In this document: positions 7,498-16,524 of the stretch, in pieces | How positions within the stretch are numbered: the stretch's first letter is position 1 | Layout: every line of letters starts with the position of its first letter | Source: Neisseria sicca | GTDB lineage: Bacteria; Pseudomonadota; Gammaproteobacteria; Burkholderiales; Neisseriaceae | DNA length: 64,000 nucleotides | Direction: 5' to 3' | Assembly: GCF_017753665.1 (NCBI RefSeq) | Contig: NZ_CP072524.1 | Span: 1,240,001 to 1,304,000 of the forward strand | Notes under the pieces: generated by a model | What the model saw: the letters and a program-made list of their open reading frames with translations, nothing else | What the model was told of the DNA's origin: nothing | Database searches by the model: none | Translations under genes and position numbers: made by a program

Positions 7498-8475
7498 TTA
7501 AGCCAAGAAGAACCCGTTATCCGGCAGCTTGCCGCCCAGAAGTTTCGGGTTGAACTGCATCAGGATTTCGTAAAACTTCAAAATCTCGTTCTTCACTTCG
7601 CTGCCTTTGGTTACCGTCAGCCGCGCGCCGTCCAAGCCCATGACTAGGGCGGGTTCGGGGGCGGGGAGGTAGTTTTTGCCGATTTTCGCCGCGCTTTGGC
7701 GGTTGGCGAGTATCCAGTTGAGCGCGTTTTTCAAATCCTGATGGAAGAGGTCGAACTGCGCTTTGTGTGCGTGGAAATATTCCTCGTTAGCGATGATGCC
7801 CGCCATCGGAATCAGCGGCTTGGTGTCAAACGCCTGCCCCCATGCCTTCACCAAATCAAAGCCGCGCACGACGTTTACGCCCATGGTTTTGCCTTTGAGC
7901 ATGCTGGCGCTTGCCATCGGTTCGGGCAGGATGGCGGCGTGGTAATCCTTGCTCAAAAACAGCCCCACCGCTTCGGGCGGCGTGGCGGTGTAAGTGATGC
8001 CGACTTTGTGCTCGTCGATTTTCAGTTTTTTCAACAAGGCTTGCAGCACGATGTCGGGCATGTCGTTTTTAAACGGCACGAGGATTTTTTTGCCGACCAA
8101 ATCCTGCGGCGAGGCAATTGCGCTGCCTTTACAGACCAACTGCGTGATGCCGTTGGTCAAAATATTCACCATGCCGACTTTCTGCCCTTGGTTGCGCAGG
8201 TTCACGCCGACATTGCTCGGACTCATCATCACTTTAAATTGCCCGCTCGCCACGCCCGCGCGCAGTTGGTCGGGAGATCGCCAAATTTTCAGCGACACAT
8301 CAGCCTGTTTCGCCAGCTTGCCTTGCAACGCCGCTACGGCAATGGTGACGCTGGGCATCGCCGGTGCGCCGTAAATGGTAAATTGCTCTTTCCCCGCCGC
8401 CAACAGCGAAGGCGAAACGCCTGCCGCAGCCAGCGCGGCGGTCATTTTTAAGAAATCACGTCTTTTCAGTTCCAT
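7498..8475 (-). CDS. ABC transporter substrate-binding protein, Tat-exported (SsuA/THI5-like)
   Basis: 325 residues. The N-terminus KRRDFLKMTAALAAAGVS is a twin-arginine signal followed by an AAG-type cleavage region, so the protein is exported folded. The body resembles NMT1/THI5-like or SsuA-like solute-binding proteins (SPQDLVGKKILVPFKND, GLFLSKDYHAAILPEPMAS). It belongs with the permease and ATPase at 4775-6264. Upstream is a candidate promoter with an AT-rich Fur-like sequence over the start site. Ligand unknown. Confidence 0.83.
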   Translation of the reverse strand: MELKRRDFLKMTAALAAAGVSPSLLAAGKEQFTIYGAPAMPSVTIAVAALQGKLAKQADVSLKIWRSPDQLRAGVASGQFKVMMSPSNVGVNLRNQGQKVGMVNILTNGITQLVCKGSAIASPQDLVGKKILVPFKNDMPDIVLQALLKKLKIDEHKVGITYTATPPEAVGLFLSKDYHAAILPEPMASASMLKGKTMGVNVVRGFDLVKAWGQAFDTKPLIPMAGIIANEEYFHAHKAQFDLFHQDLKNALNWILANRQSAAKIGKNYLPAPEPALVMGLDGARLTVTKGSEVKNEILKFYEILMQFNPKLLGGKLPDNGFFLA

Positions 8476-8746
8476 TTTCCAATCTCCTGGTTAGGTAGCG
8501 CGGACTTCAGCCCGGCTGTTTAACAGAATCCCTCTAAGATGGGTTTGAGCTGCGCCAAACATAGGAATGGACACACCACAGCCTATCTAGACTCGCAACT
8601 CTGTTTTTCCATCCACATTCTGATAATAATTTTTATTCATTATGCTATTAAAGAAAATGGAAGTAAAGGCACGATTGTCCCTACATCCGTTTATATATAG
8701 AAACGCAAATCTTTTTCGGCATTACGCCTATCAATAATATCGAAAT
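8476..8746. other. Intergenic region between the binding protein and EamA genes
   Basis: Apart from the candidate promoter at 8622-8666 and the DUS hairpin to its right, I see no reading frame, RNA gene or THI-box/TPP riboswitch here. Confidence 0.5.
8622..8666 (-). promoter_or_regulatory. Candidate promoter and Fur-like operator of the binding-protein gene
   Basis: On the minus strand TTACTT (8666-8661), a 16-base spacer and CATAAT (8644-8639) form a sigma-70-like promoter. GATAATAATTTTTATTC-like sequence at 8622-8640 overlaps the start site and matches about 12 of 19 Fur-box positions. This is weak enough to be an AT-rich coincidence. Confidence 0.3.
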
Positions 8747-8783
8747 AAAAGGTCGTCTGAAAACGGTTTTCAGACGACCTTTT
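8747..8783. terminator. Inverted DUS pair after the EamA transporter gene
   Basis: AAAAGGTCGTCTGAAAAC and its inverse with almost no loop, followed by TTTT on the minus-strand side of the EamA stop. Confidence 0.65.
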
Positions 8784-8798
8784 GTTCCCCAATACGGC

Positions 8799-9683
8799 TT
8801 AATTTGTGTTTTTTTGTTTTAAAGAACCAAGATAAATCGCTGACAAAGTCAAAACAACACCAAACCACTGCAAAGTGTTAATCGGCTTGTCCAACCAAAA
8901 ATAATCAATCAGTAAAGCGGCAACGGGTTCGGAAAGCAGCAGCAAACCAGTTAAAGACAGGGACAGCAGCGGAATTGCATAGGCAATCATCCCCCATGCC
9001 AAACATTGCATGACTACGCCGTATATCAAGACTAAGCCTATATCGCGCCATTGCGTCGGGTATAGGGCGTTGCTGTCGAAAATCAGCGCAGGAACAATCA
9101 GGGACAACGCGCCGCCGAAACTCAAAACCATCATCAATGGAAAAAGCGCCACCCTTTCAACTTCATGCGTTTTGCGGACGAACACCATAGACAATGCCAA
9201 AAGCCCGCCCGACGCAATTCCGCTGGCAAAGCCCCATAAGGCGTGGGCATTGTGGTTGAACTCGGGACTGCCGATTAGGACCACCCCGCCAACCGCCAAT
9301 ATCAGGCTCAAAACTTGCAGGCTGTTCAAGCGTTCTTGAAAAAAGAAAAATCCAATGGCGGACAGGAAAAATATCTGTAAGCTGTTGAGCAATGTGGAAA
9401 TCCCGGGTCCAACCGCATATACGCTTTCATGCCACAATGACAAATCAAACGCCAGAAATATGCCGGACAACATGGCATATTTGACCGCCCTTCTCCTTTT
9501 AGGCAGCTTTTGCCCGAAAAAACGGCAGAGCAGCCAAAACACGCCCGCCGCAATCAGCAGCCGCCAAAATGCAACTGCATACGGGCCTACGGGGACGAAT
9601 CTGACGATCAGGCTTCCCAGCCCGAATAAGACGCAGCCGAAGATGAGGAATGGTGCAGCATAAGAGTCGGAACGGATATTCAT
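8799..9683 (-). CDS. EamA/DMT-family transporter
   Basis: 294 residues from ATG 9683, which has GGAGTA upstream; an ATG five codons earlier lacks one. Ten predicted membrane helices in two EamA halves are typical of the drug/metabolite transporter superfamily. The second half shows LLLSEPVAALLIDYFWL, a common EamA signature. Probably an exporter of small metabolites; substrate not predictable. Single-gene unit. Confidence 0.8.
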   Translation of the reverse strand: MNIRSDSYAAPFLIFGCVLFGLGSLIVRFVPVGPYAVAFWRLLIAAGVFWLLCRFFGQKLPKRRRAVKYAMLSGIFLAFDLSLWHESVYAVGPGISTLLNSLQIFFLSAIGFFFFQERLNSLQVLSLILAVGGVVLIGSPEFNHNAHALWGFASGIASGGLLALSMVFVRKTHEVERVALFPLMMVLSFGGALSLIVPALIFDSNALYPTQWRDIGLVLIYGVVMQCLAWGMIAYAIPLLSLSLTGLLLLSEPVAALLIDYFWLDKPINTLQWFGVVLTLSAIYLGSLKQKNTN

Positions 9684-9782
9684 GAACTTACTCCGCAACG
9701 GATTGGCATGAGGATTTAAAGTGATGAAAAGGATTGTGCATGGTAACGCGAATCCGAAAGAATAATAAGTAGGTGCAATATC

Positions 9783-9914
9783 TTATTTCCCTTCCGGCTT
9801 CTCCTGAGGAAAATCAGTACGTTTCAGAAATTTAACATACCGGCTGGGTTTCAAAATAAAGCCGCTTCCCGCATAGATAACTATAAATTGGCAATGATGG
9901 AAACCTGCTTTCAA
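9783..9914 (-). CDS. Possible 43-codon small ORF or gene remnant
   Basis: An open stretch ending in SRYVKFLKRTDFPQEKPEGK followed by TAA reads like the C-terminus of a protein. The only start within it is TTG 9914 and there is no clear ribosome site. It may be a remnant of a longer gene cut at the DUS hairpin next to it. Weak call; the rest of the 9684-9931 gap shows nothing else. Confidence 0.25.
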   Translation of the reverse strand: MKAGFHHCQFIVIYAGSGFILKPSRYVKFLKRTDFPQEKPEGK

Positions 9915-9931
9915 TTTATTCCGCCGAAAAG

Positions 9932-9971
9932 CCAAAGGTCGTCTGAAAATCAGCTTCCAGACGACCTTTGG
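9932..9971. terminator. Inverted DUS pair after lepB
   Basis: CCAAAGGTCGTCTGAAAA and an inverted copy with one mismatch (CTTCCAGACGACC), just after the lepB stop. Confidence 0.6.
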
Positions 9972-9995
9972 TTTTATCGAAATAAAACGGGCAAC

Positions 9996-11015
9996 TTAGT
10001 GGATACTGCTGCCGATACGGCTGTAATCGCCGAAGTTCATCCACACGAAGAAGGCTTTCCCGACGATAAGTTTGTCGTCCACAAAGCCCCAGTAGCGGGA
10101 GTCGGCGCTGTTGTCGCGGTTGTCGCCCATGGCGAAGTAACGGCCTTCGGGTACTTTGCAGGTAAAGCCGCTGCCGTCTTCGGCGTATTGACAGTGTTCC
10201 AAACCGCTTTGCTCTACGGAATAACCGTTTTCAGGCATGATTTCCATACGATATTTATCGAGCGCGGGGATCGAGATAGTGGGCTGTCCGGGCTCTTTCA
10301 GGATGTTGAAGCTTTTGCCGTTGAGGGTCGTCTGAAAAAGTTCGGGGCTATGAATCGCGGACGGCTCGGTATCGTCAGGGTAGGAGTAGATACCGTTCGG
10401 TTGGTCGGGGGCAACCTGTCCGTTGACGGTCAGGACTTTGTCGCGGTATTCGACGGTATCACCCGGCAGTCCGACGATGCGCTTGATGTAGTTCATTTCA
10501 GGCTGGACGGGGTAGTTGAACACGACGACGTCGCCGCGCTCGATTTGTCCGGTCGGAATCAGGACGTTGTTGATAATCGGGGTTCTGATGCCGTAGGCGA
10601 ATTTGTTCACGAGAATGAAGTCGCCTTTAACCAAGCCAGGGCGCATGGAGCTGGACGGGATTTGGAATGGTTCGGCGATAAAGGTGCGCAGGATGAAGAC
10701 AACGAGGATGATCGGGAAAAAGCCGCTCATGTAGTCGGTAAAGTGGGCTTTGTCCTGGTGCGACGGGTCTTTTTTCAGACGACCTTTGTGGATTGCCCAA
10801 ACGATGCCGGTGAATACGACAAATATCAGCAATACGGCGGTAAAGCTCATGTAAAAAGACAGGATGCCGAAGACGCCGATCATGCACAAAAGATACGCCC
10901 ATTGCAGGCCGGAGCTCCATTCTCCGTTTTCCTGACGTTCTTTGCTGCTTATGAAATAGAGGAAAATGCCGATAACGATGGCGGCAATCGCGCCGTAGAT
11001 TAAATTTGTGCTCAT
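9996..11015 (-). CDS. lepB: Signal peptidase I
   Basis: 339 residues. Membrane segments lie near residues 3-22, 40-75 and 100-115; the catalytic Ser is in PSSSMRP (about residue 123), the general-base Lys in YIKRIVGLPGD, and the C-terminal box is GDNRDNSADSR. It cleaves Sec signal peptides at the periplasmic face. It is longer than many type I peptidases because two stretches carry DUS-derived codons (IHKGRLKKD and ELFQTTLNGK). It starts inside the lepA stop (TAATG), so the two are translationally coupled. Confidence 0.95.
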   Translation of the reverse strand: MSTNLIYGAIAAIVIGIFLYFISSKERQENGEWSSGLQWAYLLCMIGVFGILSFYMSFTAVLLIFVVFTGIVWAIHKGRLKKDPSHQDKAHFTDYMSGFFPIILVVFILRTFIAEPFQIPSSSMRPGLVKGDFILVNKFAYGIRTPIINNVLIPTGQIERGDVVVFNYPVQPEMNYIKRIVGLPGDTVEYRDKVLTVNGQVAPDQPNGIYSYPDDTEPSAIHSPELFQTTLNGKSFNILKEPGQPTISIPALDKYRMEIMPENGYSVEQSGLEHCQYAEDGSGFTCKVPEGRYFAMGDNRDNSADSRYWGFVDDKLIVGKAFFVWMNFGDYSRIGSSIH

Positions 11016-12808
11016 TATTTGTCGCTCACTTGCAGAATCGCCAAGAACGCGCTTTGCGGAATTTCCACGTTGCCCACTTGTTTCATGCGGCGTTTGCCTG
11101 CTTTTTGTTTTTCGAGAAGTTTTTTCTTACGGGTAATATCGCCACCGTAACATTTCGCCAAGACGTTTTTACGCAGGGCTTTGACGTTTTCGCGGGCGAT
11201 AATCTGGCTGCCGATGGCGGCCTGGACGGCGATGTCGAACATTTGGCGTGGAATCAGTTCGCGCATTTTCGATGCCAGCTCGCGGCCTCGGTGAACCGCG
11301 CTTTGACGGTGGACAATCAGGCTCAGGGCATCGACTTTTTCGCCGTTGACCATGATGTCGAGCTTAATCAAATCAGACGGTTGGAACTCTTTGAAATGGT
11401 AGTCCAACGAGGCATAGCCGCGGGAAGTGGATTTGAGTTTGTCGAAAAAGTCCATCACAACTTCATTCATAGGCAAGTCGTAAGTCAGCATGACTTGACG
11501 GCCCATGTACTGCATATTGACCTGTACGCCGCGCTTTTGATTACACAAAGTCATGACGTTGCCAACGTATTCCTGCGGCACGAGGATGGTCGCGGTAATA
11601 ATCGGCTCGAGAATGGTTTCGATGCTGCCGATGTCGGGCAGTTTGGACGGATTTTCGACTTCGATTTTTTCGCCGCTTTTCAACACGACTTCGTAAACCA
11701 CCGTCGGCGCGGTGGTAATCAAATCCATGTCGAACTCGCGCTCCAAGCGTTCTTGCACGATTTCCAAGTGCAACAGACCCAAGAAGCCGCAACGGAAGCC
11801 GAAGCCCAATGCCTGAGAAACTTCAGGCTCGAATTTCAACGAAGCATCGTTAAGCTGCAATTTTTCCAAAGCGTCGCGCAAGGCTTCGTAGTCGTGGCTT
11901 TCCACGGGATAGAGACCGGCAAATACTTGGCTTTGCACTTCTTGGAAGCCGGGCAGCGGCTCAGAAGCGGGGTTGGCAACCAAAGTAACCGTATCGCCGA
12001 CTTTTGCCTGTCCCAATTCTTTCACACCGGTAATCAAAAAGCCCACTTCGCCGGCTTTGAGTTCTTGTTTTTGAACCGATTTCGGCGTGAATACGCCGAG
12101 CTGTTCGACCTGCGTTTCCGCTTTGGTGCTCATAAAGCGCACTTTGTCTTTCAGCTTGATGGTGCCGTTTTTCACTCGAATCAGCATGACCACGCCGACG
12201 TAGTTGTCAAACCACGAATCGACGATAACGGCTTGCAGCGGCGCGTTTTCGTCGCCGGTCGGTGCGGGGATTTTGGCAACGATTTCTTCCAAAACGTCTT
12301 CCACGCCGATGCCGCTTTTGGCTGAACATTGCACCGCGCCGACGGCATCGATGCCGATGATGTCTTCGATTTCCTGTTCCACGCGCTCGGGGTCGGCGGC
12401 GGGCAGGTCGATTTTGTTCAAGACAGGCACGACTTCCACGCCCAAATCAATCGCGGTGTAGCAGTTCGCCACAGTTTGCGCTTCCACGCCTTGCGATGCG
12501 TCAACAACCAAAAGCGCGCCTTCGCAGGCAGACAGCGAGCGGGAGACTTCGTAAGAGAAGTCGACGTGTCCCGGCGTGTCAATCAAGTTGAGCTGATACA
12601 CCTGCCCGTCGCGTGCTTTGTAGTTGAGCGCGGCGGTCTGCGCTTTGATGGTGATGCCGCGCTCTTTTTCGATGTCCATGGAATCGAGCACCTGCGTACT
12701 CATTTCGCGCAAATCCAAGCCGCCGCAGTATTGGATGAAGCGGTCGGCAAGCGTCGATTTGCCGTGGTCGATGTGGGCAATGATGGAGAAATTTCGGATA
12801 TTTTTCAT
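11015..12808 (-). CDS. lepA: Elongation factor 4 (LepA)
   Basis: 597 residues from the start MKNIRNFSIIAHIDHGKST, the expected LepA length; the extra 33 codons upstream (to 12907) translate a DUS hairpin. G1 AHIDHGKST, G3 DTPGH and G4 NKID are present, with the LepA-specific C-terminal domain (CYGGDITRKKKLLEKQK). It is a ribosome-bound GTPase that acts on stalled or mis-translocated ribosomes. Operon lepA-lepB as in most proteobacteria. Confidence 0.96.
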   Translation of the reverse strand: MKNIRNFSIIAHIDHGKSTLADRFIQYCGGLDLREMSTQVLDSMDIEKERGITIKAQTAALNYKARDGQVYQLNLIDTPGHVDFSYEVSRSLSACEGALLVVDASQGVEAQTVANCYTAIDLGVEVVPVLNKIDLPAADPERVEQEIEDIIGIDAVGAVQCSAKSGIGVEDVLEEIVAKIPAPTGDENAPLQAVIVDSWFDNYVGVVMLIRVKNGTIKLKDKVRFMSTKAETQVEQLGVFTPKSVQKQELKAGEVGFLITGVKELGQAKVGDTVTLVANPASEPLPGFQEVQSQVFAGLYPVESHDYEALRDALEKLQLNDASLKFEPEVSQALGFGFRCGFLGLLHLEIVQERLEREFDMDLITTAPTVVYEVVLKSGEKIEVENPSKLPDIGSIETILEPIITATILVPQEYVGNVMTLCNQKRGVQVNMQYMGRQVMLTYDLPMNEVVMDFFDKLKSTSRGYASLDYHFKEFQPSDLIKLDIMVNGEKVDALSLIVHRQSAVHRGRELASKMRELIPRQMFDIAVQAAIGSQIIARENVKALRKNVLAKCYGGDITRKKKLLEKQKAGKRRMKQVGNVEIPQSAFLAILQVSDK

Positions 12809-12840
12809 ATTGCTATTTTGAAAGATAAGCAGTGATTCTG

Positions 12841-12883
12841 AAAAGGTCGTCTGAAAATCAAATAGACCGTTCAGACGACCTTC
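12841..12883. terminator. Inverted DUS pair upstream of lepA
   Basis: AAAAGGTCGTCTGAA and its inverse (TTCAGACGACCTT) with a ~16-base loop, between mtn and lepA. Confidence 0.5.
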
Positions 12884-12949
12884 AGGCAAAGTGAAATAGC
12901 CTGACATTCTAGCGGAAATTTACTGTTTCCGCATGATTTTATGCGTGTT

Positions 12950-13651
12950 TTACAGCGACGCGACAATCTTTTCCACCATTTTCGCCGAGCTTGCCGCCGC
13001 CGTTTTCAAAAACTCTTCAAAGCTGATGTCCGCTTTTTCGTCCGCCGAGTCGGACATCGCGCGGATCACGACGAAAGGCGTGTTCAACTGGTGGCAGGCT
13101 TGCGCAATCGCCGCCGCTTCCATTTCCACTGCTTTGACTTCGGGAAAATGGCTACGGATTTCCGCCACGCCTTCGCTGCTGTGGACAAAGCGGTCGCCGC
13201 TGACAATCAAGCCTTGCTCTACCGCCGCACCTTCAAACACTTCCGCCGCTTGTTTCGCCTTGCCGACCAAGAGGTCGTCTGAAACGAATACGGCGGGCAG
13301 TTGCGGCACTTGTCCCCAAACATAGCCGAACGCCGTGACATCGACATCGTGGTGCGCGATTTCCGTGCCGACCACTACGTCGCCGACTTTCAAACCCTTG
13401 CCCAACCCGCCCGCGCTGCCGGTATTGATGACGCAGTCCGGCGCGAATTGATGGATAACCCAAGCCGTTGAAACCGCCGCGTTGACCTTGCCGATGCCGC
13501 TCAATACCAACACCATGCGCTTGCCCGCCATTTCGCCTTCGTAGGCGGTAAACTTACCGAAAGACACGCTTTTGACATCATCCATCGCCTCGCGCAAAAG
13601 CTCGATTTCCTGTTCCATCGCACCGATGACCGCTACTGTTTGTACAGACAT
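12950..13651 (-). CDS. mtn: 5'-methylthioadenosine/S-adenosylhomocysteine nucleosidase
   Basis: 233 residues. GAMEQEIELL carries the catalytic Glu, VNTGSAGGL is the ribose/phosphate loop, and SDSADEKAD contains the catalytic Asp. It removes adenine from MTA and SAH in the methyl cycle and in polyamine salvage. A DUS lies in the coding region (around 13272, FVSDDLL). It is divergent from pilT2, the order I know from meningococci. Confidence 0.93.
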   Translation of the reverse strand: MSVQTVAVIGAMEQEIELLREAMDDVKSVSFGKFTAYEGEMAGKRMVLVLSGIGKVNAAVSTAWVIHQFAPDCVINTGSAGGLGKGLKVGDVVVGTEIAHHDVDVTAFGYVWGQVPQLPAVFVSDDLLVGKAKQAAEVFEGAAVEQGLIVSGDRFVHSSEGVAEIRSHFPEVKAVEMEAAAIAQACHQLNTPFVVIRAMSDSADEKADISFEEFLKTAAASSAKMVEKIVASL

Positions 13652-13791
13652 TTTTTACCTTTCCATGAAATTGTGGGCGGTATTATAACAGCAGCGGCGG
13701 CATTCCATACCCGTATTGAATCCGCCATATTGCCCGCCTGTCTTATTATCCGATACGGTAATCGTGCCATTTTTATGTATCATGATTTATT

Positions 13792-13800
13792 TGATATAAT
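13792..13800 (+). promoter_or_regulatory. Extended -10 promoter of pilT2
   Basis: TGATATAAT: a perfect TATAAT (13795-13800) with the TGN extension, 39 bases before the pilT2 start. The -35 (TTTATG, 13772-13777) is poor, as is common for extended -10 promoters. Confidence 0.5.
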
Positions 13801-13838
13801 CCATTTCAATAAAATAACCACCGAAATTATCCAATATC

Positions 13839-14966
13839 ATGATGACCAACCCTCCCAGCGCAAAAGACGAATTGTTCACTTGGCTGCGCCATATGAACAA
13901 ATACAAAGGCTCCGACCTTTTTATCACTACCAATTTTCCGCCTGCTATGAAAGTGGACGGCAAAATTACGCCGATTACCGACGAGCCGCTGACCTCCGAA
14001 AAATGTATGGAAATCGCTTTTTCGATTATGTCCACCAAACAAATCGAAGAGTTTTCCTCCACCAACGAATGCAACTTCGCCATCAGCCTGCCCGACACCA
14101 GTCGCTTCCGCGTCAATGCCATGGTGCAGCGCGGCGCGACGGCGTTGGTGTTCCGCTCCATTACCAGCAAAATCCCGAATTTCGACAGCCTCAATCTGCC
14201 GCCCGTCTTGAAAGACGTGGTGATGAAAAAACGCGGCCTCGTGATTTTCGTCGGCGGTACCGGCTCGGGCAAATCGACCTCGCTCGCCGCGATGGTTGAC
14301 CACCGCAACGAGAATTGCCAAGACCACATCATCACCATCGAAGACCCGATTGAGTTCGTCCATCAACACAAAAAAAGCATCATTACCCAGCGCGAAGTCG
14401 GCGTGGATACCGAAAACTGGTTTGCCGCGCTGAAAAACACCCTGCGTCAGGCGCCAGACGTCATCCTGATTGGTGAGATTCGCGACCGCGAAACCATGGA
14501 CTACGCCTTGGCGTTCGCCGAAACAGGCCACCTCTGTCTCGCCACGCTGCACGCCAACAACTCCAACCAGGCGCTCGACCGTATCATCAACTTCTTCCCA
14601 GAAGAGCGCCGCACCCAGCTTTTGACCGACTTGTCGCTTAACCTGCAAGCCTTCATCTCGCAACGCCTGATTCCCCGCGAAGGCGGCAAGGGCCGCGTAG
14701 CCGCAGTGGAAATCCTGCTCAATTCGCCGATCATTTCCGAGATGATTCAAAAAGGCGAAATCCACGGCATCAAAGAAATGATGAAAAAATCGACCGCCAT
14801 GGGCATGCAAACCTTCGACCAAGCGCTCTACGAGCTGTACGAACGCGGCGACATCAGCTTCCAAGACGCCATTAAAAATGCCGACTCCGCCCACGACCTG
14901 CGTTTGGATATCCAACTGCGCAGCCGCCGCGCCCAAAACGCCGGCCCAGATTTGGAACTGATTTAA
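13839..14966 (+). CDS. pilT2: PilT/PilU-family type IV pilus retraction ATPase
   Basis: 375 residues. Walker A GGTGSGKST (about residues 139-147), the Asp box IITIEDPIEFVH, Walker B VILIGEIRD and the His box LCLATLHANN are in order. The C-terminus is PilU-like. As a cytoplasmic hexamer it would help the main PilT retract pili for twitching and DNA uptake. The mtn neighbour matches meningococcal pilT2 rather than the pilT-pilU pair, hence the symbol; sequence alone would also allow pilU. DUS terminator behind. Confidence 0.88.
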   Translation: MMTNPPSAKDELFTWLRHMNKYKGSDLFITTNFPPAMKVDGKITPITDEPLTSEKCMEIAFSIMSTKQIEEFSSTNECNFAISLPDTSRFRVNAMVQRGATALVFRSITSKIPNFDSLNLPPVLKDVVMKKRGLVIFVGGTGSGKSTSLAAMVDHRNENCQDHIITIEDPIEFVHQHKKSIITQREVGVDTENWFAALKNTLRQAPDVILIGEIRDRETMDYALAFAETGHLCLATLHANNSNQALDRIINFFPEERRTQLLTDLSLNLQAFISQRLIPREGGKGRVAAVEILLNSPIISEMIQKGEIHGIKEMMKKSTAMGMQTFDQALYELYERGDISFQDAIKNADSAHDLRLDIQLRSRRAQNAGPDLELI

Positions 14967-14983
14967 AAGTTGTCGAAATGAGC

Positions 14984-15020
14984 AAAGGTCGTCTGAAAAC
15001 TACTTTTCAGACGACCTTTT
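14984..15020. terminator. Inverted DUS pair after pilT2
   Basis: AAAGGTCGTCTGAAAA and inverse with a 5-base loop followed by TTTT. Confidence 0.7.
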
Positions 15021-15149
15021 AAACAACTAATTAAATTACATAGTCCACAGCATAACGGCTTGCACAGGCCTTTTGGTTTCTAACCATATCAAACAGCTTT
15101 AATTAATCCAGCCAACAGAACTATAGGGGATTTTCTACACAGCCGTGTC

Positions 15150-16213
15150 GGTATTGTGTAGGAAATCGTCGCGTTGTTTTCACTCATATGCTTGTCAGGG
15201 TCTTTTACCGATGGGAACAGATAACGGCTATGTCCTGTCAGTTCGTTCCTTCAGTTCTACCGAAAGCTCAAGCGTCCAATCGGCAAGGGGGACGATATGC
15301 GGGACTTTCATCTGCATCTTAGCGGCGGGTATGCTCCATTCTGCCCCGTCTAAATCAAATTCGGGCCATTCCGCCACCCTAAGCTCTCCATTTCTGACAA
15401 AGGTCAGCATGATTAGCTGCATGGCTATTTTTGTTTGCTGTTCGGCTTGTTCCAGCATCAAAAGGCGATAAAACTCGGTCAGCTCGGATTACGGCAATGC
15501 GGGCTGATGTTTCTGCTTTGGGGCTTTAATTAAACCTACCAAAGGAACAGCGGGGTTGTTCTCTGCCCGCTCCGTCCGTATCACATAAGTGAAAACAGAC
15601 TTGATACGCTACAATATCCGCCCCGCCGTTTCAAGTCTCCCCTTGCTGCCACCGCTTCAATCACTTCTTTTATAGTGGATTAACTTTAAACCAGTACGGC
15701 GTTGCCTTGCCGTACTATCTGTACTGTCTGCGGCTTCGTCGCCTTGTCCTGATTTAAATTTAATCCGCTATACTTGGCTAACTTTGATTTCACTGACGGG
15801 CAAACTGCCCAGCGTGGGGAAAATGTCCTTTTCCAAGCTGTCCCATACACGGGCGGCGTGATTGCCTGTCAATCCCGTTTCACGGTGTTTGTGCCATTCG
15901 GCGGCAATGTTCCGAAAGGTATTACTGACAGCAGCTTGCCGTTCGCGCTTTTCCTGTTGCTTGGCTTCGCTGGGATCTTGCCCCGATGCAAGTAAGCGGC
16001 GGGTGTTTTCGGCGGTTTGGCGGGCTTCTATCAGTGATACGGTCGGATATTTGCCGATTGAAAGCGTTTTACGTTTGCCGTTATGCGAAAAGTCAAACCG
16101 CCATAACTTCCCGCCGCTGGTATTGATATACAGATACAAGCCCTTGCCGTCATTCAGCTTAAACGGTTTTCGGCGAGCTTGGCGTTTTTGATTTGGCGGT
16201 CGTTCAGCTTCAT
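15150..16213 (-). pseudogene. P4-type tyrosine integrase, multiply broken
   Basis: Begins MKLNDRQIKNAKLAE at 16213, the typical start of DUF4102/P4 integrases. A one-base loss near 16166 shifts the frame into PFKLNDGKGLYLYI and GKLWRFDF. A CREE (15671-15772) splits the gene after EIKVSQ. Removing it with one TA copy restores EIKVSQVKEVIEAVAARG in frame. Further on are another frameshift, a TAG (15609 area) and a TAA near 15489, then the catalytic-domain piece NGELRVAEWPEFDLDGAEWS and a shifted GHSRYLFPSVKDPDKHMSEN. The catalytic C-terminus is missing. It starts ~200 bp from the 3' end of tRNA-Leu, a usual P4-integrase target: the scar of a lost island. Confidence 0.88.
15671..15772. mobile_element. 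CREE/NEMIS (Correia element), short form, inside integrase
   Basis: TATAGTGGATTAA ... TTAATCCGCTATA, 102 bp, internally deleted type. It sits at a duplicated TA in the integrase reading frame; excision down to one TA restores the frame, so it is a clean MITE-like insertion. Confidence 0.92.
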
Positions 16214-16411
16214 TTTTACGGTATTTTTTCGAGGTATTTTTCAAATACCGCAAAAGATACCGTAAATTTTAGGTTACTTCAATTAAGCTGAATTAGACGG
16301 GATTAGATGATATATGGACACCGAAAACAGCGGAAAGCCTTGTCTTTCTTGGCTTTGGTTTACGGCGTTAGACTGTGATAGACAAAAAAATAACCGTTCT
16401 AAAAGCGGTTG

Positions 16412-16501
16412 TGGTGCCCGGAGCCGGAATCGAACCGGCACGGCCGGTTTAGGGCCGACGGATTTTAAGTCCGTTGTGTCTACCTATTTCACCACCCGGG
16501 C
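16412..16501 (-). tRNA. tRNA-Leu (UAA)
   Basis: GCCCGGGTGGTGAAATAGG start, anticodon loop CTTAAAA (anticodon TAA), long variable arm, T-loop GGTTCGATTCC and encoded CCA. First gene of the tRNA cluster and probable attachment site of the vanished integrase island. Confidence 0.93.
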
Positions 16502-16524
16502 GCAGACTGTTCTATATTGAAATT

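Noticed and set aside
7696..8451. 251-codon plus-strand frame opposite the ABC binding protein
   Set aside because: Antisense shadow of a clear Tat-exported protein; no plausible protein features.
8476..8640. TPP riboswitch in front of the SsuA/THI5-like binding protein
   Set aside because: The conserved CTGAGA and ACC(C)TTTGAACCTGAT blocks are absent.
9888..12325. Long open frames on the plus strand (371 and 439 codons) opposite lepB and lepA
   Set aside because: They mirror the codon structure of well-recognised genes on the other strand, are rich in His/Asp/Val/Phe as expected for antisense of GC-skewed codons, and have no ribosome sites or family motifs.
12809..12907. 33-codon N-terminal extension of LepA
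   Set aside because: It translates a DUS hairpin; homologous LepA proteins begin at MKNIRNFSIIAHIDHGKST.
15150..16213. Functional site-specific integrase
   Set aside because: At least two frameshifts, two stops, a CREE insertion and loss of the catalytic C-terminus.
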